A stretch of DNA of 64,000 bases from an uncultured Aquimarina sp. (GTDB taxonomy: Bacteria > Bacteroidota > Bacteroidia > Flavobacteriales > Flavobacteriaceae), in NCBI GenBank assembly GCA_947500505.1, contig CANMSL010000009.1:1-64000 (forward strand), given 5' to 3'. Both the position numbers and the translations under genes were made by a program. The notes beneath the pieces were generated by a model, which saw only the letters and a program-made list of their open reading frames with translations, was not told the DNA's origin and did no database searches. Each line of letters begins with the position of its first letter. Within the stretch, counting starts at the first letter, position 1. Below are positions 54,411 to 61,936 of the stretch, piece after piece.

Positions 54411-55476
54411 ATGCATCAACCATCAGAGACAGCCATAGCAATTGGCATCACCGCTAAGAATATAGAAGGAACTGTGAGTCAAATCCAGAAGGTAATTGGT
54501 GATAATCTTGTAGAACGTTAGGGAGAATATAATCTTAAGATAAATAATTTGAACGCACAATTATTCATCAGAATTATTTCTTTTGATTAGGGTGTAAATC
54601 TTGTGCTGTGCGATATTATATTTCATAAAGATGTAGTTCTAATTAGGGGAAGCTTACAAATACAATCCAATACATTTTCATATTGTCTTACAGGTAATTG
54701 TGGACATCGTTTTAGATTTCAAAAGGAAATACAAACTCTGGAGCAATTTCAATCTGTGATCATTACCGATAAGAATTTGAGGTTATAATTATGGCTATTT
54801 TCCAAAAAGTGAGAAGTTAGAAGTTAACGTAATTCAAATAACCAGAAAAAAATCTCTAAAGAAAGAATTGAATAATATTTCGCAACTTAATAGAAAATTT
54901 TACAAAGTTTTTATGGATGAGGATCACGAAAAAGTCATCGCATACTTTGGAGCATACAATTTTAAATTAGCAGATAAAATTGGAGCTTTAAGAAAGATAA
55001 GACATATAGGTATGATTCGGATTTTACGAGTAGAAGGTATGGTTTATCAAATTTTATCAATGCATATACAACAGCACGATAAAGCAATGAAGGGAACAGA
55101 ACTCCCAACCACTTTGCTGAAAAGAGAATTGAAGATAATCAGAAATCTATCTAAGAGCATCATAAAAGATGTGGCCAGGGAATATTGTTTAGAACAACTT
55201 TCTTTGGAAACAGGATTGTCTCAGGCAAAATTACAAGAGGGATTTAAATTGCTGTACACCAGGACGGTGACAGAATACATTCGCCATTTACGATTAGAAG
55301 CTGCACGGGATTTGATAAGAATGACGGTTATGAATATATCCGAAATCGTATATTCGATTGGATTTAGTAGTAGAAGTTACTTTTCTAAAATTTTCAAAGA
55401 TAAATACGGAATAAGTCCAAATGATTTTAAAAATAAAACAGAAGAGTATCCTACAGATGAATTAAACGTAGCCTAA
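54411..55476 (+). pseudogene. AraC-family regulator pseudogene (paralog 4)
   Basis: Conceptual translation from the ATG at 54411 follows paralogs 2 and 3 but is broken. At LVER-stop-GEYNL and ISFD-stop-GVNLVL the in-frame TAG codons stand where paralog 2 has Trp (QWGEH, AFDWGVTL); TGG to TAG needs one base change each. Near 54785 the frame then shifts: the first part ends DKNLRL-stop, while the continuing sequence YNYGYFPKSEKLEVNVIQI is read in a different frame that carries on into the intact HTH (about 54868-55476, SLETGLSQAKLQEGFK and NISEIVYSIGFSSRSYFSKIF). The C-terminal half could still be made from an internal start. Confidence 0.85.
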
Positions 55477-55486
55477 CAATTAAAAT

Positions 55487-55696
55487 CTATTTAAAAAACC
55501 TTCTGATCAAATATAAAATTCCATACTTTTTAACAGCACTAAATAGGGTAGAAACCCATCGATATGGCTGTATATCTTCTTTAAATTCTGTTTTTACAAG
55601 TTTTATTTCTTCTAAAGCTATTTTTCTTCTTAATGATAACATTTGTAAATCATTATTGATTTCTTCAAAAGAATTATAAATTTTAATTTTATCCAT
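55487..55696 (-). CDS. Small helical protein, 69 residues
   Basis: Predicted coiled or helical, with NSFEEINNDLQMLSLRRKIALEEIKLVKTEFK and a basic hydrophobic C terminus (YLIRRFFK). No family recognised. It ends the minus-strand trio with the holin-like and YtxH genes (gap 11 bases), a common flavobacterial arrangement. Confidence 0.7.
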   Translation of the reverse strand: MDKIKIYNSFEEINNDLQMLSLRRKIALEEIKLVKTEFKEDIQPYRWVSTLFSAVKKYGILYLIRRFFK

Positions 55697-55707
55697 ATGT
55701 ATTCCTA

Positions 55708-56055
55708 TTAATCAAAAAATTCCTTAGATGTTTTGCGAATTACATACTTGTTTATTTTATTACGAAGAAGGTAACAGATTAATGTTAACATAAAAAGTAC
55801 ACCCGCAATAAGAAGACAAGCAAGTATGACACTCCCTAATATCTGACCTAACCATAACGCTCCTGCAACGGTTACAAATATCAATCCCAGAAAGAATAAA
55901 CCGCCCAGAATGGCCAATTTAGCCAGAATACTAAAGGATTTAGTTAATTGCTGAAATACTTTTAACTTATAATATTCTTTAGTAGTTTGGAAATATTCTT
56001 CCCCGGAGTCGATTGCTTTGTTGGAAGTTTGATTTAATGCATCAAAAACACCCAT
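55708..56055 (-). CDS. Holin-X-like (phage holin family) membrane protein
   Basis: 115 residues: a polar N-terminal helix (EYFQTTKEYYKLKVFQQL) then two transmembrane helices (about 45-67 and 73-98) with LIFVTVAGALWLGQILGSVILACLL, typical of the putative Actinobacterial Holin-X/phage-holin-like family. In this setting it is a chromosomal stress protein, not a phage gene. Overlaps the YtxH gene by one base. Confidence 0.78.
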   Translation of the reverse strand: MGVFDALNQTSNKAIDSGEEYFQTTKEYYKLKVFQQLTKSFSILAKLAILGGLFFLGLIFVTVAGALWLGQILGSVILACLLIAGVLFMLTLICYLLRNKINKYVIRKTSKEFFD

Positions 56056-56384
56056 TATGATTTTTGTAATTTTTTGTTTTTAGTTTTCAATTCACTTAGC
56101 TTTTTTTCTAATGTTGTGATCAAATCTTCCGCTTTATAACTGGCATCCGAAAGTATTGATTCTACTTTGGTATCCAACGTTTCTTTCTTAGATGCTACAC
56201 TATCTGCAACTCTGTGCTGTAATAAGGATGCCTCTCTGGATAGATTGTCCTTGGCATTCTGAGCCTCCTCAGCCAACCTTCTCCTTGTATTTGCTCCTTT
56301 GTCTGGGGCAAATAACACTCCTAATGTTGCTCCTATGGCCGTTGCTGCCAGAATACCTAATAATGAATTACTGCTATTGCTCAT
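56055..56384 (-). CDS. YtxH-domain protein
   Basis: 109 residues: one N-terminal transmembrane segment (about 7-26, LLGILAATAIGATLGVLFAPDKG, the YtxH signature with its APxxG turn) followed by a long charged helix (about 30-105) likely forming a coiled coil. Related proteins are general-stress proteins of unknown mechanism. First gene of the three-gene minus-strand unit. Confidence 0.88.
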   Translation of the reverse strand: MSNSSNSLLGILAATAIGATLGVLFAPDKGANTRRRLAEEAQNAKDNLSREASLLQHRVADSVASKKETLDTKVESILSDASYKAEDLITTLEKKLSELKTKNKKLQKS

Positions 56385-56570
56385 TTTTATTGAATTTAAA
56401 TTTAATTATATCATTTACAAAAGTCAGAAAATATTATCACCTTGTTTAACTCAAATCATAGTGATGTTGACGTAAATGAATTTTAGTAAAAGAATCAATA
56501 ATTATCTCAAATGCGTTCAGTCAGTGTTAGACTTGATCTTATCTTTGATGATATACCAACTTTAAAGATT

Positions 56571-57932
56571 ATGTCTAATAAAATTACTACCAAATATCCG
56601 TTTACAGGAGAAACTATTAAGGAATATTCACCACATACGGATGATAAAATTGATAGTATTCTATTGCGGGCAGATGAGGTTTTTTCTGAATGGAAAACTA
56701 CTTCTGTCGAAGAGCGAACTAAACTACTGCATCGATTGGCTGAGGTTTTGAATACTAATAAAGATATGTATGCCAATCTAATTACCCAAGAAATGGGTAA
56801 GCCTTACAAAGAAAGTGTCGCTGAGATTGAGAAATGTATTTGGTTGATTGATTTTTATGAAAAAAATGCAGATGGATTTTTATCCGATGCGTTAATTGAA
56901 ACTGAAGCTAAAGAAAGTTTTATTAGTTATGATCCTTTGGGTTGTATCTTGGCGATAATGCCCTGGAATTATCCTTTTTGGCAAGTTTTTAGATTTGCAG
57001 TTCCTACGCTGACGGCAGGGAATACAGCACTTTTAAAGCATGCAAACAATGTTACGGGATGTGCGTTGGCGATACAGGATATTTTTGAGGCTGCTGGATA
57101 TCCTTTAGGTTGTTTTCAAACCATATTAGCCTCACACGAACAGATAGAAGAAATCATAAAAAATGATGTGGTAAAAGCGATCAGCCTAACCGGAAGTGAA
57201 AAAGCAGGGCGGATCATAGCAAAAACTGCTGGTCAAAATCTTAAAAAAACAGTTTTAGAACTAGGAGGTAATAATGCTTGTGTTATACTTAATGATGCGA
57301 ATCTGGATAAATATATGGAAACTATAGTAACATCCAGAATGCAAAATACAGGTCAAAGCTGTATTGCAGCCAAGCGATTTATTGTTGTCGAAGAAATATA
57401 CGATCAGTTTTTAGAAAAATTTAAGAATGAAGTCGCATCTCTGAAATTTGGAGATCCATTAGATCCGAAAACAGAAATAGCCACAATGGCAAGAGAAGAT
57501 TTAGCCAAAGAAGTTGAACGCCAGATGCTGGAATCTATAGAAAAAGGAGCCGAGGTAGATATGGGAGGGACAAGAGATAAAGCATATTTCGAGCCAACGA
57601 TCCTAGTTAATGTGCAACCAGGTATGCCAGCTTTTGACGAAGAAATTTTTGGACCTCTTGCAGCGATTACCAAAGCTAAAAATAAAGACCATGCAATTGA
57701 ACTGGCAATTACATCAAGATTTGGATTAGGGACGATGATTTTTACAGAAAATACAGAAGATGCCAGAAAGCTTATTGGTAAAATACCAGATGGCGCACTT
57801 TTCATAAACGAATTGGTGAAATCGGACCCAAGATTGCCATTCGGTGGCACCAAACTTTCAGGTTATGGAAGAGAACTGTCAAAGGAAGGTATTTTAGAAT
57901 TTGTAAATAAGAAAACAGTATATATTAAGTAA
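56571..57932 (+). CDS. NAD(P)-dependent succinate-semialdehyde (aldehyde) dehydrogenase
   Basis: 453 residues from the ATG at 56571. Aldehyde dehydrogenase signatures: Asn133 in PWNYPFWQ, Lys156 in LLKHANN, Glu230 in LELGGNNACVIL and nucleophile Cys264 in NTGQSCIAAKRF. The short form without the N-terminal extension and the PYKESVAEIEK motif fit succinate-semialdehyde dehydrogenases (GABA degradation); other aldehydes are possible. Twenty in-frame codons upstream (to 56511) look non-conserved. Confidence 0.87.
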   Translation: MSNKITTKYPFTGETIKEYSPHTDDKIDSILLRADEVFSEWKTTSVEERTKLLHRLAEVLNTNKDMYANLITQEMGKPYKESVAEIEKCIWLIDFYEKNADGFLSDALIETEAKESFISYDPLGCILAIMPWNYPFWQVFRFAVPTLTAGNTALLKHANNVTGCALAIQDIFEAAGYPLGCFQTILASHEQIEEIIKNDVVKAISLTGSEKAGRIIAKTAGQNLKKTVLELGGNNACVILNDANLDKYMETIVTSRMQNTGQSCIAAKRFIVVEEIYDQFLEKFKNEVASLKFGDPLDPKTEIATMAREDLAKEVERQMLESIEKGAEVDMGGTRDKAYFEPTILVNVQPGMPAFDEEIFGPLAAITKAKNKDHAIELAITSRFGLGTMIFTENTEDARKLIGKIPDGALFINELVKSDPRLPFGGTKLSGYGRELSKEGILEFVNKKTVYIK

Positions 57933-57962
57933 GAAGATTAGAATCAAAAATAAAAATAACAA

Positions 57963-58115
57963 ATGAAATTCGTAAAAGAAGAAGAGGAAGAAAGAAAAGA
58001 TTATATTTTTCAAAAAAATCAAAAAACAAAATTCGGTGCCAAATTTATCATCATCATTTTGGTTTTATTGATTGTCGGCGTAGTTGTATCTGGATTATTT
58101 TTAGATTATTTTTAG
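57963..58115 (+). CDS. Small single-span membrane protein, 50 residues
   Basis: ATG at 57963 to TAG at 58115. The charged N terminus MKFVKEEEEERKDYIFQ is followed by one hydrophobic helix (about 28-48, FIIIILVLLIVGVVVSGLF). No family recognised. It lies 30 bases after the aldehyde dehydrogenase gene and could be its operon partner. Confidence 0.55.
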   Translation: MKFVKEEEEERKDYIFQKNQKTKFGAKFIIIILVLLIVGVVVSGLFLDYF

Positions 58116-58203
58116 CATTAATATTAGTGAAGACGTAAAATAGATCAAAAAGTTTTATTTCTTTCTGGACAATAAGAATTTTAAATTTACAACCTAATAG
58201 ATA

Positions 58204-58662
58204 ATGGCAAAAATTAAACAAGTGGCGCTCGATCGGGTTCCAGAATATGTAGAGGTAGATAATACTAAAACCAACGCAATTATTGTAAATACAGATATTG
58301 AGTTTCATCCTATTGATATTTCAGGGAATATGGAGTATTTATTACATGTTTTTGTCTATGATGTACATGGAGTTAATGATGTTCCGGTACTAATCGCAAA
58401 TTGGGATGACACAGAAATAGCTAACGTAGTAAGAAACGACCGACGAGATGATTTTTTATGTAGAGAAAGTCGACTTATACGTTGTAGTGAAGTCACTGAA
58501 AAAGAAGTGACAATTAAGATCCCTATGACTGTTAAGCTTGGAAAAATTCAGGATAATACTTCTGTATATACCAGAAAATTTAAGGTTTTTGCTACATTAA
58601 TCCCCGCAGTCTATCGTGCATCTAAATGGTCTGAAGATTTTGAATCGAAATTAGTGTTCTAA
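58204..58662 (+). CDS. Hypothetical beta-rich protein
   Basis: 152 residues, no signal peptide or membrane segment, predicted mostly beta. Notable stretches: HPIDISGNMEYLLHVFVYDVHGVNDVPVLIANWDD, RNDRRDDFLCRESRLIRCSE and VKLGKIQDNTSVYTRKFKVFATLIP. I recognise no family; the pattern suggests a small sandwich fold. Preceded by about 90 and followed by about 145 non-coding bases. Confidence 0.6.
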   Translation: MAKIKQVALDRVPEYVEVDNTKTNAIIVNTDIEFHPIDISGNMEYLLHVFVYDVHGVNDVPVLIANWDDTEIANVVRNDRRDDFLCRESRLIRCSEVTEKEVTIKIPMTVKLGKIQDNTSVYTRKFKVFATLIPAVYRASKWSEDFESKLVF

Positions 58663-58806
58663 AACACTATTTGACAATAATATTAACAGAAAACCAATTA
58701 TAATTATCAAAACAACAAATAGGGGCTTATTCCAATCGGATAAACCTTTTAGCTTATGCTTTTAAACCTAATACTTAAGTTAAGACAATAAAAAATAAAT
58801 TTTAGA

Positions 58807-59715
58807 ATGGAAAAATTAGGACTTACACAAGAAAACTGGGAACAATTCGTAGCATGGGTATGGGATTTTATTCCCGGAGTACTTTCTGCAATAGTTATTT
58901 TTTTTGTAGGTATATGGATTATAAATTTGTTTACTAGAGGGTTACGTAAATTTTTCCAAAAGAAAGATTATGATGAAACTTTAGAAAAGTTTTTATATGA
59001 TCTTATTAATATTGGTCTCAAAATTCTATTGGTAATTCTAGTAATTACACAACTTGGGGTGCAGACGTCATCATTAGTAGCTATTTTGGGTGCTGCTGGT
59101 TTGGCTATCGGTTTAGCATTGCAGGGATCCTTATCTAATTTTGCAGGAGGTGTATTGATTTTATTTTTTAAACCTTTTAAGATAGGAGATTTTATTGAAG
59201 CTCAAGGAGTTTCTGGTACGGTTAAAGAAATCTCAATTTTTAAGACTAAACTAAATACTTTTGGAAATCAATTAGCGATTATTCCAAATGGAAAGCTATC
59301 CAATGAAAATATCATTAACTATTCTTCTGAACCAAATCGTCGTAATAACCTAGAAATTGGAATTTCATATACCAGTAATATTAAAGAAGCAAAAGATATC
59401 CTTCTGGATCTTATTAATAACCAAGAAGGCGTCATTGATGATCCAGCACCAGAAGTAGTAGTTTCCAATCTGGGAGATAGTGCGGTAACTTTATCACTAA
59501 GATACTGGGCATCACTGGAGGATTATTGGCGTATTCATTTTTTTACTATCGAAGAAGCCAAAAAACGATTAGAGGATAAAGGTATTTCTTTACCATTTCC
59601 TCAAAGAGAAGTACATGTATATAATAAAGATGGACAGAATACCCAAAAATCTACTTTCGGGAATGACAAAACTACTGTCGATATAAATACCGATGAGGAG
59701 AATGATGGAGAATAA
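58807..59715 (+). CDS. MscS-family mechanosensitive channel (copy 2)
   Basis: 302 residues: transmembrane helices at about 20-45, 60-82 and 88-110, the pore-lining VAILGAAGLAIGLALQGSLSNFAGG, then the cytoplasmic domain (GDFIEAQGVSGTVKEISIFKTKLNTFGNQLAIIPNGK) with IGISYTSNIKEAKDILLDLI. Distinct from the 47149 copy in the pore helix (GSLSNF versus GALANT). Its 3' end overlaps the start of the Rho-N-like gene. Confidence 0.92.
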   Translation: MEKLGLTQENWEQFVAWVWDFIPGVLSAIVIFFVGIWIINLFTRGLRKFFQKKDYDETLEKFLYDLINIGLKILLVILVITQLGVQTSSLVAILGAAGLAIGLALQGSLSNFAGGVLILFFKPFKIGDFIEAQGVSGTVKEISIFKTKLNTFGNQLAIIPNGKLSNENIINYSSEPNRRNNLEIGISYTSNIKEAKDILLDLINNQEGVIDDPAPEVVVSNLGDSAVTLSLRYWASLEDYWRIHFFTIEEAKKRLEDKGISLPFPQREVHVYNKDGQNTQKSTFGNDKTTVDINTDEENDGE

Positions 59716-59950
59716 TAGACCTAGTATCAAAAATGAAGATCAATATGAAGCTTTAAGGGATAAAGGTTACAGCAAAGAAAAAGCGGCTCGGATAGCCAAT
59801 ACTCCAGATAGTGGAAAAAAGGGAGGAACAGCTTCAGGCTATGAGGATCGTACTAAAAAAGAACTCTATGACAAAGCCAAGGAAGTAGGTATTGAAGGAC
59901 GATCCAAAATGGATAAAAAGGAACTTATTAGAGCATTAAGAGAAAATTAA
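59705..59950 (+). CDS. Small Rho-N/SAP-like (DUF7218-type) DNA-binding protein
   Basis: 81 residues. N-terminal half SIKNEDQYEALRDKGYSKEKAARIANTPDSGKKGG is typical of a family of small bacterial proteins; the C-terminal half YEDRTKKELYDKAKEVGIEGRSKMDKKELIRALREN is a Rho N-terminal/SAP-like helix-loop-helix that often binds nucleic acid. Starts at 59693, 59702 and 59705 are all in frame near the mscS stop; GAGGAG just ahead of the later two could be the ribosome site. Overlapping stop/start suggests coupling. Confidence 0.75.
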   Translation: MENNRPSIKNEDQYEALRDKGYSKEKAARIANTPDSGKKGGTASGYEDRTKKELYDKAKEVGIEGRSKMDKKELIRALREN

Positions 59951-59960
59951 TAATATAGTT

Positions 59961-60344
59961 ATGAATTATGTGATCATTGCCATGCAAGCTATTGTCGGGT
60001 TGGGTATCTTAAATGTATGGCTTGTTCAAAATAAAAAAGCTACTAAATGGAGAGGCGGTAACGCATCTACTATTATCGAGGAATTTGAGGCTTACGGACT
60101 TCCGACCTGGTCCTGCTATGTTGTCGGATTGCTTAAGGTAGTTTTGGCAATTTTATTACTTATCTCTATATGGTATCCGATATTAAAAGAGCCTGCGGCG
60201 CTAGGCTTAGCTTTTTTTCTATTAGGATCAATAGCCATGCACTACAGGATAAAAGACCCTTTGTACAAATCATATCCAGCTTTTTTGTTTTTTGTAATGT
60301 GTACGCTGATAGCCGCAAGCAGCCACATAAAATTGGTTTTTTAA
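59961..60344 (+). CDS. DoxX-like membrane protein
   Basis: 127 residues, four transmembrane helices (about 3-22, 47-70, 77-98, 103-123), with the DoxX-like pattern AIVGLGILNVWLVQ and a GLPTWSCYVVGLLKVVLAILLL second helix. Redox or thiosulfate-quinone functions are known for some members, but this short form is unassigned. Ten bases after the SAP-like gene, the last gene of that run. Confidence 0.78.
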   Translation: MNYVIIAMQAIVGLGILNVWLVQNKKATKWRGGNASTIIEEFEAYGLPTWSCYVVGLLKVVLAILLLISIWYPILKEPAALGLAFFLLGSIAMHYRIKDPLYKSYPAFLFFVMCTLIAASSHIKLVF

Positions 60345-60772
60345 ACAAACCTTAGGTAATTCTTCATTAATCCATATACCCTATTAAATAATGAGAGTTT
60401 GGCATAAGAAAATTTGCGTCAGTTAGAGTGTTCGCTTAAGGTTGATGTATCGAAGACCTGCCTTGCCGGTCAGGCAAGTATATTTTCAATCTAAAGCCTG
60501 ATCATCTTAAGCGTGTCTCCGCCTTAGGCGGAAGCTCACACTAATTTTTCTCCTGTTATCTTAGGTCCTTCGAATTGACTCAGGACTGGCTTAGTCGAGA
60601 GAAACTAATAAAAGCCAATCTAACTGCTCGGCCGAAATGCAATGCAGGCAGGTTTGACAACTTTCTAAAATTAAATCCTCACATCGAGTTTCACGTTAAA
60701 GTAATAATGCAAGTGCCCAAAGTATTTGGTATACGACCTAGGTTATAGTTATATATGAACTTTCTCTATTTT
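60345..60772. other. Intergenic holding GC-rich repeat copy B
   Basis: No gene seen. The sequence contains nested inverted repeats (CGCTTAAG at 60433-60440 with CTTAAGCG at 60506-60513; CTTGCC...GGCAAG near 60464) and the palindromic core at 60517-60534. The genes on either side converge. Confidence 0.5.
60433..60580. repeat. GC-rich interspersed repeat, copy B
   Basis: The core CTCCGCCTTAGGCGGAAG at 60517-60534 is the inverted counterpart (16 of 18 positions) of the core at 34504-34521. Flanking palindromes listed for the surrounding region make it look like a mosaic repeat able to form a large cruciform or RNA hairpin. TCCTTCGA occurs nearby in both copies. Confidence 0.55.
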
Positions 60773-61330
60773 TTAGGTAAAGAAGTTAAAGACGTTTAAA
60801 GCAGCGTCTCCTGCAATTATATGCTCTCTTCTAGAATATTTTATATTTTCAATAGCAGCACAGAAATTCTTCCATCTTTTTACGTGAATTTCTGGATTAC
60901 CACCATAAAAATGATGTTCATCGTGATGTAATAGGTTTTTACATTTCGAAAGGTGTTTGGAAATCATTAATCCGCCTAACATAGATCCCTCAATTACATA
61001 TAATGCACCAATTAATGAATAAGGATCTTTTGGGAGATGTACATCAGGAAATTGTATAGGAATTATATCCACTGATAATGACTTTAGATCTTTTGCTAAA
61101 GCTTTACTTTTTTTATAGTCAATGAATTGTTGGATATCTAATGGAAGTAAATCCTTATTGGTATTCAAATATCTCTCTATTGCATAGTATGTAGAATAAT
61201 TAGCAAGTAAAAGCTTTTCATAATTACTCTGGGTAATAGTGTGATCTATAATGTGTTTTGCTAAGTTCTTCTGTTCCGCAGATTGGTGTGATTCTGCAGT
61301 GGTGGTTTTTAGATAATTAAGAATAGACAA
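60773..61330 (-). CDS. Biliverdin-producing heme oxygenase
   Basis: 185 residues. The heme-binding His appears in TTAESHQSAEQKN (about residue 15) and the distal-helix GSMLGG in YVIEGSMLGGLMI (about 111-123). This enzyme opens heme to biliverdin, the chromophore of bacteriophytochromes, and the phytochrome gene lies two genes away on the same strand. Typical of phytochrome-linked HmuO/BphO-type enzymes; the electron donor is not in view. Confidence 0.9.
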   Translation of the reverse strand: MSILNYLKTTTAESHQSAEQKNLAKHIIDHTITQSNYEKLLLANYSTYYAIERYLNTNKDLLPLDIQQFIDYKKSKALAKDLKSLSVDIIPIQFPDVHLPKDPYSLIGALYVIEGSMLGGLMISKHLSKCKNLLHHDEHHFYGGNPEIHVKRWKNFCAAIENIKYSRREHIIAGDAALNVFNFFT

Positions 61331-61425
61331 GTTTTCTGTAGTATTTTTAAAATTGCATTAACAATGATATGATTCTTTACTCTTTTGTTGTTTAAGAAAA
61401 TAACATCAATATTACTAAACGTTAT

Positions 61426-61845
61426 CTATGCAGGAGCCTTATTATAGGAAATCCAATAATTAACTATTTTGGGTAACCGATCTACTAAATCATTGTAATT
61501 TTTGGGTTTCTCCACATAACTATTACCTCCTAAATCGTAGGTGTTTTTAATTTCCTCAGAACGATCGGATGAACTTAGCATTACTACAGGAACATCTTTT
61601 ATTTTTTTCTTATTACGAAGATAATCCAGCACTTCGAGCCCATTCATTTTAGGAAGCTTAATGTCCATCAGAATACAATTAGGGGGATTATCCGAAAACT
61701 GATTAGTCTCGAAATACTGAATAGCTGATTCTCCATCTTCAATATATTTTACTTCACACTCCGGTATTTCTTTCTGAAAAACCCGCTCCATTAAAACAAT
61801 ATCAGAACGGTTATCTTCAATTGATAGTATATATGGTTTCTTCAT
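61426..61845 (-). CDS. Single-domain response regulator (Rcp1-like)
   Basis: 139 residues, receiver domain only: acidic pair Glu10-Asp11, phosphoacceptor Asp61 in ILMDIKLPKMNGLEVL, Ser in VVMLSSSD, and Lys in YVEKPKNYNDL. No output domain, as in cyanobacterial Rcp1, the partner of phytochrome kinases. It sits between the heme oxygenase and phytochrome genes and is the likely phosphorelay partner of the latter. Confidence 0.92.
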   Translation of the reverse strand: MKKPYILSIEDNRSDIVLMERVFQKEIPECEVKYIEDGESAIQYFETNQFSDNPPNCILMDIKLPKMNGLEVLDYLRNKKKIKDVPVVMLSSSDRSEEIKNTYDLGGNSYVEKPKNYNDLVDRLPKIVNYWISYNKAPA

Positions 61846-61936
61846 TTTTAAAAATGTATTACAAACAATTTTTCCTATTTACAATTAATAAGCCTACTTT
61901 TTAAAAAAAGTAAACATATTAAAAAATGTTTTATAT

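Noticed and set aside
54411..54788. Amber-codon recoding (stop read as amino acid) in the AraC-like gene
   Set aside because: Two stops plus a separate frameshift are better explained by pseudogenisation; no recoding genes are visible.
55708..56055. Prophage evidence from the holin-like gene
   Set aside because: It is in a conserved-looking unit with YtxH and a small helical protein, with no phage structural genes nearby.
57404..57853. 149-residue minus-strand open frame inside the aldehyde dehydrogenase gene
   Set aside because: Opposite strand of a strongly conserved enzyme with all active-site residues; no recognisable features.
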